Of a stretch of DNA of 6,852 nucleotides, positions 1-6,780 are shown piece after piece (within the stretch, counting starts at the first letter, position 1; each line of letters starts with the position of its first letter). Made by a program: the position numbers and the translations under genes. The DNA is taken from assembly GCA_958446945.1 (NCBI GenBank), contig CAUCYJ010000141.1, positions 1-6,852 of the forward strand, in the 5' to 3' direction. The notes below the pieces were generated by a model. That model did not search any database. It was not told the DNA's origin and was given only the letters and a program-made list of their open reading frames with translations. Origin of the DNA: UBA9414 sp958446945 (GTDB taxonomy: Bacteria > Bacillota > Clostridia > Lachnospirales > Lachnospiraceae).

Positions 1-26
1 CTTGCTGTGCCTAATTCATAAAATCA

Positions 27-50
27 ATGTGTCCAGGATTCTGGGTACAT
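27..50. repeat. Imperfect 24-bp palindrome downstream of the hydrolase gene
   Basis: The sequence ATGT-gt-CCAG-GATT-CTGG-gt-ACAT has two 4-bp pairing arms on each side, a 2x2 mismatch between them and a four-base loop. It lies 33 bases past the hydrolase stop. On the minus strand it is followed by a short, broken T-run (TGATTTTATG), so it might act as a weak transcription terminator. It could also be an operator or a leftover of a mobile-element end. Nothing else in 1-83 looks coding or structured. Confidence 0.3.
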
Positions 51-83
51 ATCATCACTGAAAGATTTTATACCATTAAAAAA

Positions 84-3000
84 CTATTTTATTTTATTCA
101 TCACTCCTAAAATATTATAACCATATCCTGCCTGTGTTGCCCAACCTTTTCCCTCTGGATTTTCCTGAATTCCCAGTGTTTCTACATATGGAGAAACACC
201 TCTTGATACATAAGAAAATCTTGGATCAACACATGGGTTATTTAAACCTTCTGTAGAAGCATATGCTTTCAAATGTTGTATTTGTGCACGCACTCCCTCT
301 CTAACATCTTTGAACCAAGCACTATTCACAGCACCATTTATATCAGTTGCACCTAAACCACAAAAATTAAATTGTTCTATTTTTACAATGCCCCCAAATT
401 TCAGCCACCCTGTTTCAAGCATTGCCTGAGAAAATGCAACCTCTACTTTAACTCCTTCTGCTTTTGCTTCTTCTACATAAATCTCACAAAATTTTTCAAG
501 AGTTTCTGCTCCACCTTTCGCTAATTCTACTGATGGATATTTATTTCCTGTACTATTATACAGTCTAGCTAACTGACGCGCTGTAACATCAGATATCTCC
601 ATGATTGGTGTTGGCATGACTGTAGGAATCTCCCTCCGCCCTACATCGACTGATTTCTGTACTCCATTATCAGCTTCTACATAAATATGTATAAAGTATG
701 TACCACTATTAAACCCAAACATAGCTGGAGAAACTAATGCTTTATATTTTCCATCAGGTTGTTTTGTTCCTACTATCCACTTCAAGTCACTTCTATCAGC
801 TTTAGACCATACAGCAACTTTCACAGATACTATATCGGATTTTGAACTCACACCATCTATATTTACTTCATATACTCCAGTTACTGGATCTACCTCTGAA
901 ACGCTTATCTTCCCAATTGTAATATCTTCAATCGAAAATTTTTCTGTTCCTAAGTATATTTTCTGTCCATTTATCAAATAACCATATGCATCTGCGTAAT
1001 AATCACCAGCTGTTTTGTGATTACTTACCAAAACCTTATATTTCCACGCTCCTGTACTATCTTGAACCGCATCATACCATCTCAAATCATCTTGTCCATT
1101 TGAGACACTCCATACCGCATATTTCACTTGACGAATGTCGCCTGCATAAGAAGCATTCGATAAACTAAGTAAAACTTCTTTATCTTTATTGTCTGTTTTA
1201 AGTGCTGTATAATTAATTTTCCCTTGCTCCACAGTCTTAGTACCGCCTAAACGTGAAATTGTTATGCCATTTCCTGTAGTAACATAAATATGTGCAATAT
1301 ACACTCCTGTAGAGTCTTTATGATTCTTTTTATCTACTCGAACAATATATGTTCCATCATTTTTTAATTTTGCATCATACCAAACGATATCACTTTGATC
1401 TGCTTTGGACCAAACAGGTACTCTTACCGAAACAACTCCCGATGGAGATATAATTCCATTGATAATAATATCAAAAATGCCTTTTGAAGCATCCACATCT
1501 TTAAATGTTGTTGAGCTAATAGTCGGTTCAGTCACTTTAAATGTTGTAGTCTTTAAATATTTTTCTATTCCGCCTTGCGTATATCCATATGCATCTACAT
1601 AATATGAACCATATGTTTTATGATCTATAATATTTATTTCTGAGCACCACACCCCTGATGAATTTTGTATTGCATTATACCACCGCAAATCATCCTGGCC
1701 ACTTTCTATACTCCAAACTGCAAACTTAACTTTAGCAATATCTCCCAAATTTCCTACATTGCTAATACTTAATTCATACTGCATTTCTGTTTTATCTTTG
1801 CTCTGTGCTTTCAAAATCATTGGTGAAACTTCAATACTTTTTGAACCGCCGATTACAGAAATTGTTATTCCATTCCCAGATTCAGCATATACATGAATAT
1901 TATATATACCGGTTGCATTTTTATGATTCTTTTTATCCACTCTTACAACATATGTACCATCTGCTTGTCTCTGTGCGGAATACCAATAAATATCACTTTG
2001 ATCCGCTGCACACCATACCGGAACTTTTACATTATCAATTCCTGCTGGTGAATCAACTCCATGTATAATAACATCAAAAATTCCTTTTGAAATATTCACA
2101 TCTATAATTTCTATTTTCCCAATTCGTGGAGCATCCACTTTAAATTTAGATGTTTTTAAATATTTTTCTGTTCCATCAGCCATCTTAGCATATGCATCTA
2201 TGTAATATTCTCCCGCTGTTTTATGATTCAAAATATCAATATCAGCTTCCCAAATTCCAGACGTATTTTGCTTTCCTGTATACCATACAAGATCATCTTG
2301 TCCTGCTTCTATACTCCAAACAGCAAATCTAACCTGATTTACTATTCCTATATTTCCAACGTTTGTAACTTGTGCTCTAAAGTTTTTTTGTGTATTGGTT
2401 GTGTCTATTACTTTTAAAAGCATTTCTGGCATAGGTATCTCTATTGTTCCTCCTATAATAGACATTGTTTTTCCACTATCGGTAGTAATATAGACATGGA
2501 CATTATAAATCCCAACTGAATTTTTATGATTCTTTTTATCTACCTGCGCCTTAAAGCTACCATCAGCCTGTTTTTTTGCTGTATACCAATAAATATCGCT
2601 CTGATCTATCTTTGACCAAACTGGTATTCTTATTTCTTTAATTCCTGCTGTTTTCTCAGTTGGAGATGCTATAACATTAAATATTCCTTTATTTGGATCA
2701 ACCATTTCTAACTTAATCTTTAGATCAACTTTTTCTAAAACAGTAGAAGTAGCCCATACTGGTCTTTCTACATTGGATTTATCTTTGACATAAACATGAA
2801 TGATATAACTTCCATAATTATTTTTATGATTTTTAATATCTACATCAACAACAAAATTTCCATTTCCTTTATTAATTGCTGTATACCATTTCAGATCGTC
2901 CTGACCATTTTCATCACTCCAAATAGGTACCCTTATCTCTGAAACATTAGACAGCGGTGTAACTCCTGAAATTAAAACCTGAAATGTACCTGCCGCATCA

Positions 3001-4463
3001 TTCTGATTAACTACCTTAACTTCGGATATTGTGGGAATGACCGCTTCTTTTGACAGACCATATTTATTGACAATTCCCTGAGCATCAGCCACACCTAGTT
3101 TTTTCAAATATGCCTCGCTTTTTAAATTTGCAGCGTCAACATTTCCCGTAAGAAATGCATGCTCAATTAATACTGCCGGAGTATTTAATGCCTTTGCTTC
3201 ATTATGGAGAGACCAATAGTCATCCTTTATGCCATTTGGATCATGAGAACCATCTGTTGAATCTTTCGAATAAATTCCTCTGTCTTTTAATCCCAAAGCC
3301 TTTAGCTGATCCTGGATTTTTTGTGCAAGTTCCTTACTTTCCAATCCAACCTCAGCATTATAGCTCTGATTTTGATATATAACTTCTGCACCATTCGCTC
3401 CACTGCTGCCAGAAGAATTAAAATGGAAACTTACAATTACATCTGCGCCTTGTTCTACAGCTTTCTGTACTCTTTTCCGGATATCTTTTGCTGAACTATA
3501 ACTTCCCGGCAATGGATTTGGACATTCAGCAGTCGTTCTCGTCATAAGAACTTTGACTCCACTATACTTTTCTAATTCTTCTTTACAATAATTGGCAACT
3601 TTTAATGTGAGTACCTCTTCAGCCAGCCCATTTGCATGAGCTCCTCCACAATGTGAATCATGTCCCGGATCCAATGCAACTACCAGTTCATCTGTCTTAC
3701 CTGTACGCATCCTTGCTCCCGCTTCCGCAACTATCGGAAGCGCTGCCTGATCCATTACATTTTCAACAGCTTCTTCAACATTATCTCCGGATTCCTCAAT
3801 AATAGTTCCGTTATCATCCATAGTATATGCCGTCACTTCTGGAACTACTTCTGACACTTCTGCTGAATCTGACTCTTTGTCTGTAACTTCAAACTCAGCA
3901 GCTTCATTTTCAAGAAAACGTGTCTCATATACGTTCCCTTGAACAACATACCTCACTCCAAGCAGTCGGTAGCTTTCGCCAGACACAAAATTCTCATATG
4001 ATTCTGCAAATAACACTGTATTGTCAATCATATTATCTGCCTGACTCTCAAATTGTTCCTGACTTCCAACTGCCTCATAAAGTAATGTAGCAGATTCCAT
4101 TCGTAACTGTTCATCAGTAAAAGCAACAACAACATTCTGTTCTTCTGCTTTTTTCAAAATCTGTTTATCTAAGTAAAGATACTCTATCTGCTGCCCTTCT
4201 GCTGTTTTCGTTTCAGTGGACACGTTGTTTTCTTCTGATTCTTGGATTTGCAAATCTGCATTTTGTTCTACTTCTTCCACAACTTCTTCAGAAACATCTT
4301 CTGATGTCTGCAGTTCCGACTTTTCCGGTATTTGTTCCAAGTCTTCCTGAATCTGTCCTGAAGTATCTTTTACCGTATCTGATGCAAATACTTCTACCTC
4401 TGATATCGAAAAAAACATACACAAGATGAGCATTATACTGATTTTTTTCATAAATCGTTTCAT
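84..4463 (-). CDS. Secreted bifunctional peptidoglycan hydrolase: Amidase_3 - eight GBS Bsp-like repeats - GH73 glucosaminidase
   Basis: A complete 1459-residue exported protein. A signal peptide (1-27) has a KRFMKK basic start, a hydrophobic core and a VFA cleavage site. An acidic, Glu/Ser-rich linker (about 29-92), an unassigned module (about 93-195) and a second acidic linker (196-255) precede the catalytic parts. Residues 258-470 are a zinc amidase that should cut between N-acetylmuramic acid and L-alanine. Residues 478-1280 are eight GBS Bsp-like repeats. Residues 1290-1459 are a GH73-type N-acetylglucosaminidase that should cut the glycan strand. Both catalytic sites look intact. The frame is unbroken, and there is no LPXTG, SLH or choline-binding motif, so surface retention probably depends on the repeats. 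The gene begins 86 bases after a glycan operon and could be read through from it or have its own promoter. The layout recalls staphylococcal Atl, with different domain families. Likely roles are cell separation, wall turnover or remodelling during glycan attachment. Confidence 0.93.
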   Translation of the reverse strand: MKRFMKKISIMLILCMFFSISEVEVFASDTVKDTSGQIQEDLEQIPEKSELQTSEDVSEEVVEEVEQNADLQIQESEENNVSTETKTAEGQQIEYLYLDKQILKKAEEQNVVVAFTDEQLRMESATLLYEAVGSQEQFESQADNMIDNTVLFAESYENFVSGESYRLLGVRYVVQGNVYETRFLENEAAEFEVTDKESDSAEVSEVVPEVTAYTMDDNGTIIEESGDNVEEAVENVMDQAALPIVAEAGARMRTGKTDELVVALDPGHDSHCGGAHANGLAEEVLTLKVANYCKEELEKYSGVKVLMTRTTAECPNPLPGSYSSAKDIRKRVQKAVEQGADVIVSFHFNSSGSSGANGAEVIYQNQSYNAEVGLESKELAQKIQDQLKALGLKDRGIYSKDSTDGSHDPNGIKDDYWSLHNEAKALNTPAVLIEHAFLTGNVDAANLKSEAYLKKLGVADAQGIVNKYGLSKEAVIPTISEVKVVNQNDAAGTFQVLISGVTPLSNVSEIRVPIWSDENGQDDLKWYTAINKGNGNFVVDVDIKNHKNNYGSYIIHVYVKDKSNVERPVWATSTVLEKVDLKIKLEMVDPNKGIFNVIASPTEKTAGIKEIRIPVWSKIDQSDIYWYTAKKQADGSFKAQVDKKNHKNSVGIYNVHVYITTDSGKTMSIIGGTIEIPMPEMLLKVIDTTNTQKNFRAQVTNVGNIGIVNQVRFAVWSIEAGQDDLVWYTGKQNTSGIWEADIDILNHKTAGEYYIDAYAKMADGTEKYLKTSKFKVDAPRIGKIEIIDVNISKGIFDVIIHGVDSPAGIDNVKVPVWCAADQSDIYWYSAQRQADGTYVVRVDKKNHKNATGIYNIHVYAESGNGITISVIGGSKSIEVSPMILKAQSKDKTEMQYELSISNVGNLGDIAKVKFAVWSIESGQDDLRWYNAIQNSSGVWCSEINIIDHKTYGSYYVDAYGYTQGGIEKYLKTTTFKVTEPTISSTTFKDVDASKGIFDIIINGIISPSGVVSVRVPVWSKADQSDIVWYDAKLKNDGTYIVRVDKKNHKDSTGVYIAHIYVTTGNGITISRLGGTKTVEQGKINYTALKTDNKDKEVLLSLSNASYAGDIRQVKYAVWSVSNGQDDLRWYDAVQDSTGAWKYKVLVSNHKTAGDYYADAYGYLINGQKIYLGTEKFSIEDITIGKISVSEVDPVTGVYEVNIDGVSSKSDIVSVKVAVWSKADRSDLKWIVGTKQPDGKYKALVSPAMFGFNSGTYFIHIYVEADNGVQKSVDVGRREIPTVMPTPIMEISDVTARQLARLYNSTGNKYPSVELAKGGAETLEKFCEIYVEEAKAEGVKVEVAFSQAMLETGWLKFGGIVKIEQFNFCGLGATDINGAVNSAWFKDVREGVRAQIQHLKAYASTEGLNNPCVDPRFSYVSRGVSPYVETLGIQENPEGKGWATQAGYGYNILGVMNKIK
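87..596 (-). other. C-terminal GH73-type N-acetylglucosaminidase domain
   Basis: Residues 1290-1459 match the glucosaminidase (GH73, Pfam Glucosaminidase) pattern. AFSQAMLETGWL (1343-1354) carries the expected catalytic glutamate E1350. FNFCGLGATD (1366-1375) corresponds to the family's NNxxGIGA-like segment, and WFKDVREGVRAQIQHLKAYA (1383-1402) to the conserved helix. The closing WATQAGYGYNILGVMNKI (1441-1458) is also usual for the family. Its expected action is hydrolysis of the GlcNAc-MurNAc linkage in peptidoglycan. The domain ends the protein, with only the TAG stop after it, and is joined to the repeats by a short proline-containing linker (TVMPTPIM, 1281-1288). Confidence 0.9.
624..3032 (-). 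repeat. Array of eight GBS Bsp-like repeats, four alternating A/B pairs, period 201 residues (603 bp)
   Basis: Eight units of about 100 residues run through residues 478-1280. Their core tryptophans are W515, W616, W716, W817, W917, W1018, W1118 and W1219, spaced 101, 100, 101, 100, 101, 100, 101. Odd units (A type) have GQDDL-x-WY, and the His of the later NHK/DHK motif lies 31 residues after the Trp. Even units (B type) have a DQSDI-like motif, and the His lies 30 residues after. So the true repeat is a double unit present four times. Unit spans in DNA are 2730-3032, 2433-2729, 2133-2432, 1824-2132, 1527-1823, 1224-1526, 924-1223 and 624-923. Units of this family have a beta-rich pattern ending in GxYxxxxY. 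They occur in streptococcal Bsp and in many surface hydrolases; their ligand is not established as far as I know. Confidence 0.9.
3054..3692 (-). other. Amidase_3 catalytic domain (N-acetylmuramoyl-L-alanine amidase)
   Basis: Residues 258-470 carry the full zinc-amidase signature. H268 in LDPGHDS, E282 in GLAEEVLTL and H347 in VSFHFNS are the expected zinc ligands, and E434 in AVLIEHAFL is the expected catalytic glutamate. The segment DDYWSLHNEAKALNTPA (414-430) leads into the catalytic strand as in other clostridial members. I see no autoinhibitory helix of the AmiC type between the second zinc histidine and the catalytic glutamate, but only a structure would settle that. Assigning E282 rather than E283 as the ligand is by pattern alignment. 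Confidence 0.92.
4383..4463 (-). other. Signal peptide of the hydrolase
   Basis: Residues 1-27 show a basic start (K2, R3, K6, K7), a hydrophobic core (ISIMLILCMFF, 8-18) and V25-F26-A27, a good signal peptidase I site. There is no lipobox: the only cysteine, C15, lies inside the core without the usual LxGC context. The mature protein would begin at S28 with an acidic stretch. Confidence 0.85.
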
Positions 4464-4468
4464 CTTTT

Positions 4469-4475
4469 CCTCCTC
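4469..4475 (-). promoter_or_regulatory. Ribosome binding site of the hydrolase gene
   Basis: GAGGAGG, read on the minus strand, lies five bases before the ATG at 4461-4463. A second in-frame ATG at codon 5 would be 17 bases away, so this site decides for the first ATG and gives the signal peptide its KRFMKK start. Confidence 0.8.
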
Positions 4476-4511
4476 ATTATGAATCGCTGTCTCCTAATTC
4501 TCTATTATTTT

Positions 4512-4538
4512 ATCATACATTACAGTCTACAACATCAA
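4512..4538 (-). promoter_or_regulatory. Weak candidate promoter for the hydrolase gene
   Basis: In the 86-base gap before the hydrolase gene the minus strand reads TTGATG (4538-4533), then a 15-base spacer, then TATGAT (4517-4512). The -10 box matches TATAAT at five of six bases, but the -35 box matches at only four of six and the spacer is shorter than usual. The gap is AT-rich, so chance matches are likely. No terminator-like hairpin is visible between the DUF2304 stop and this site, so read-through from the glycan operon remains possible. Confidence 0.25.
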
Positions 4539-4549
4539 AAAATAGAAAA

Positions 4550-4897
4550 TTATAAATTATTTTTCTCCAGATCTTTTTTCAACAGAGCCAATTCCTGTGA
4601 TAGTTTCTTCACTCGAATAGACATTCTTGAAAGCGACATTGTCAAAGTTAAAATAATCGCCAGTGCAAACAAAAATCCAAAGAAAAAGAGCATATTTACC
4701 GGACTGGCAATTCCTATTTTTTCTGCAATCCATGCCAACAAATCTGGAAAACATGCCAAAATTATTACGCTGATTCCAACCCCTAACCAGGAAAGAGCAT
4801 AACGTAACTCTAATCTCTTTTTTCGAATCATATTTAAGAGATACGCCATAGCAAATAATGCACCAAATACAACAATCAATTGGATTTTAATATTCAT
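4550..4897 (-). CDS. DUF2304 family small membrane protein
   Basis: A complete 115-residue protein with three predicted membrane helices at about 5-24, 33-51 and 67-89, followed by a charged, heptad-like C-terminal tail (93-113) that could form a short coiled coil in the cytoplasm. The RYALSWL segment (32-38), the CFPDLLAWIAEKIGI stretch (49-63) and the LSQELALLKKDLE tail are characteristic of DUF2304. The family has no settled biochemical role, but it is often encoded next to DPM-like GT2 enzymes. Here the upstream GT2 lacks membrane helices, so a role as its membrane anchor or partner is a reasonable inference. A strong GGAGGT (4905-4910) sits directly against the upstream stop codon, seven bases before the chosen ATG. 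An ATG just inside that gap is in another frame and too close to the ribosome site. Probably co-transcribed with the glycosyltransferase. Confidence 0.85.
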   Translation of the reverse strand: MNIKIQLIVVFGALFAMAYLLNMIRKKRLELRYALSWLGVGISVIILACFPDLLAWIAEKIGIASPVNMLFFFGFLFALAIILTLTMSLSRMSIRVKKLSQELALLKKDLEKNNL

Positions 4898-4910
4898 TAT
4901 ACATACCTCC

Positions 4911-5603
4911 CTAATATTTTCTTATTCTTTCAATCAGAATTGCCATGCTTACCTTAATCATATAATATACTGAATTTTTCATAGAGATTGATGAAACACC
5001 GCCAGAGCGTTCTTTCATAATTACTGGTATCTCTTTTACTTTTTTACCGCGATTCAGAACAGTAACTACACTTTCCGGTTCCGGGTAATCTTTTGGATAG
5101 TCCTCAGCAAACATTTCTATGATTTCTCTGTCAACCATGCGAAGTCCCGACGTCGGATCTGTAATCGTAACACCTGTTAGTATTTTTATTAAATGTGTAA
5201 AGTATTTTATACCGACGCGTCTAAGTCCGGATGACTGAAATCCCTGTTTTTCTATAAACCTGGAACCTATCACCATATTGACTTTTTCTTTTTCCATATA
5301 CGCAGCCATTTCTTCCAGAAATTTCGGGTCATGCTGCCCGTCTCCATCTACCTGAACCGCAATATCATATCCATTTCTTTTGGCATAGAGATAACCTGTC
5401 TGCACAGCTCCTCCAATACCCAGATTGATCGGTAATGCAACAACATTATAACCATGCTCATGACATATTTCTAATGTATTGTCTTTGGAGCAATCATTGA
5501 TAATTACATAGTCAAAATCCGGCGCTTCTCTCTTTATTGCTTCTACTGTCCCTACTATATTTTCACTCTCATTATACGCTGGTATAATAATTAGTTTTTT
5601 CAT
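4911..5603 (-). CDS. Family 2 glycosyltransferase, DPM/polyprenyl-phosphate glycosyltransferase-like
   Basis: A complete 230-residue GT-A fold glycosyltransferase. It shows PAYNE (8-12), the nucleotide-binding ND-x3-D (36-41), the metal-binding DGDGQHD (86-92), GSRF (113-116), DPTSGLR (149-155), a YPEPE acceptor-side motif (173-177) and MKERSGGVSSI (196-206). This pattern fits the dolichyl-phosphate-mannose synthase-like group, which moves a sugar from a nucleotide donor to a polyprenyl phosphate or a related acceptor. It stops near residue 230 and lacks the two C-terminal membrane helices of GtrB-type enzymes. Residues 208-228 could form an amphipathic, membrane-associated helix. GAGG (5611-5614) lies seven bases before the ATG. 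The downstream DUF2304 membrane protein starts 13 bases after the stop; this pairing is a recurrent one and suggests a membrane partner. The donor and acceptor sugars cannot be read from sequence. Confidence 0.9.
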   Translation of the reverse strand: MKKLIIIPAYNESENIVGTVEAIKREAPDFDYVIINDCSKDNTLEICHEHGYNVVALPINLGIGGAVQTGYLYAKRNGYDIAVQVDGDGQHDPKFLEEMAAYMEKEKVNMVIGSRFIEKQGFQSSGLRRVGIKYFTHLIKILTGVTITDPTSGLRMVDREIIEMFAEDYPKDYPEPESVVTVLNRGKKVKEIPVIMKERSGGVSSISMKNSVYYMIKVSMAILIERIRKY

Positions 5604-5620
5604 CCTTTTTCCTCAACTGC

Positions 5621-6763
5621 CTAATATTTACGCCATACCATCTTATTGACTACTCCAGTATAAGATTGAATTAATTTTACAACTTTTGTACTGACGTTCT
5701 CATCTACATAATTCGGTACATCTAATCCATTGTCTCCGTTTTTCACCATTTCAACTGCTGTGTCTACTGCCTGCAGCACCTGTTCTGTCGTAATACCCGC
5801 AAGAATAAAGTTTCCTTTATCCAATGCTTCCGGTCGTTCTGTAGAAGTACGGATGCAGACTGCCGGGAACGGGTAACCTTGTGAATTGAAAAAGCTTGAC
5901 TCCTCCGGAAGTGTACCGCTATCTGATACTACAGCAAAAGCATTCATCTGCAGCTTATTATAATCATGGAATCCCAATGGTTCATGACATTTTACCAGCT
6001 CATGGAACTGAAAACCTCGTTGCTCAATATACTTTTTACTTCTTGGATGCATAGAATACAAAATTGGCATTTGATATTTCTCTGCCATTGCATTTACTGC
6101 ATTCATTAAATTCAAAAAATTGCTCTCAGTATCGATATTCTCTTCTCGGTGAGCCGAAAGTAAAATATATTTTCCTGCTTCCAAACCAAGTTTTCCTAAA
6201 ATATCAGACTGCATAATGCTGTCTAAATTAGCATGGAGCACTTCTGCCATCGGAGAGCCTGTAACATAAGTTCGTTCTTTTGCCGTTCCCTCTGAATTTA
6301 AGTATCGTCTTGCATGTTCAGAATAGCACATATTAACATCTGCTATATGATCGACAATTCTTCTATTTGTTTCTTCCGGAAGGCATTCATCAAAACAACG
6401 ATTACCTGCTTCCATATGGAAAATAGGGATATGAAGACGTTTCGCAGCAATTGCTGAAAGACAGCTGTTTGTATCTCCCAAAATCAAAAGTGCATCCGGT
6501 TTCACTTCACTCATTAATTTATAACTACTTGCAATGATATTGCCGATAGTTTCTCCTAAATGCTCGCCTACCGCATTCAAATAATAATCCGGCTCACGGA
6601 GTCCTAAGTCGTCAAAAAACACCTGATTTAAACAATAATCATAATTTTGTCCGGTATGAACAAGAACTTGTTCAAAATACACATCACATTTTTTTATTAC
6701 CGCTGCCAATCGAATAATCTCCGGTCTTGTTCCAACAATTGTCATTAGCTTCAACTTACTCAT
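5621..6763 (-). CDS. capG: UDP-N-acetylglucosamine 2-epimerase family enzyme, CapG/WbjD/FnlC type (UDP-L-FucNAc synthesis)
   Basis: This is a complete 380-residue cytoplasmic enzyme of the WecB-like non-hydrolysing 2-epimerase family, at its usual length. Visible motifs are GTRPEIIR (11-18), HTGQNYD (36-42), GDTNS (96-100), HMEAGNRCFD (116-125), PEETNRRIVDH (129-139), SAHREEN (203-209), DSGTLPEESSFF (281-292) and RTSTERPEAL (305-314). These cover the UDP-binding and acid/base positions of the family. HTGQNYD, MEAGNRCFD, YSEHARRYL and the VWRKY tail are typical of the CapG/WbjD/FnlC branch rather than plain WecB/MnaA. That branch turns UDP-2-acetamido-2,6-dideoxy-L-talose into UDP-L-FucNAc. 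The ATG has GAGGAG six bases upstream (6770-6775). A CapF-like gene ends 17 bases upstream and a glycosyltransferase starts 17 bases downstream, so co-transcription is likely. The family is certain; the exact substrate is inferred from motifs and neighbour. Confidence 0.9.
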   Translation of the reverse strand: MSKLKLMTIVGTRPEIIRLAAVIKKCDVYFEQVLVHTGQNYDYCLNQVFFDDLGLREPDYYLNAVGEHLGETIGNIIASSYKLMSEVKPDALLILGDTNSCLSAIAAKRLHIPIFHMEAGNRCFDECLPEETNRRIVDHIADVNMCYSEHARRYLNSEGTAKERTYVTGSPMAEVLHANLDSIMQSDILGKLGLEAGKYILLSAHREENIDTESNFLNLMNAVNAMAEKYQMPILYSMHPRSKKYIEQRGFQFHELVKCHEPLGFHDYNKLQMNAFAVVSDSGTLPEESSFFNSQGYPFPAVCIRTSTERPEALDKGNFILAGITTEQVLQAVDTAVEMVKNGDNGLDVPNYVDENVSTKVVKLIQSYTGVVNKMVWRKY

Positions 6764-6780
6764 TATACTCTCCTCTTCTG

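Noticed and set aside
84..600. Sortase anchor, SLH or choline-binding repeats at the C-terminus of the hydrolase
   Set aside because: The protein ends in a complete GH73-type domain (last residues MNKIK), with no LPXTG, hydrophobic tail or known wall-binding repeat.
986..2417. Several short plus-strand open frames (986-1168, 1405-1602, 1805-2068, 2223-2417)
   Set aside because: All are antisense to the repeat array. Their products are rich in His, Tyr, Leu and Ile, as expected from reading these repeats backwards, and they recur with the repeat period.
624..3032. CRISPR-like or non-coding tandem repeat
   Set aside because: The period is 603 bp, the frame stays open throughout, and differences between copies respect protein motifs, so it is a protein-coding repeat.
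3155..3854. Plus-strand open frames at 3155-3382 and 3660-3854
   Set aside because: Both are antisense to the amidase domain and the N-terminal region, with no family match or start signal.
4464..4549. Intrinsic terminator between DUF2304 and the hydrolase gene
   Set aside because: The gap is AT-rich, but I find no GC-rich hairpin followed by a T-run on the minus strand.
4557..4754. 65-codon minus-strand open frame in another frame of the DUF2304 gene
   Set aside because: Fully contained in a gene with a clear family match and a strong ribosome binding site; no separate start signal.
4479..4802. 107-codon open frame on the plus strand
   Set aside because: It lies antisense over the well-supported DUF2304 gene and the gap beside it, has no ribosome binding site that I can see, and its product has no recognisable pattern.
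5621..6763. Plain WecB/MnaA UDP-GlcNAc 2-epimerase
   Set aside because: The core family is the same, but HTGQNYD, MEAGNRCFD, YSEHARRYL and the VWRKY tail, plus the CapF-like neighbour, fit the CapG/WbjD/FnlC branch better. Not fully excluded.
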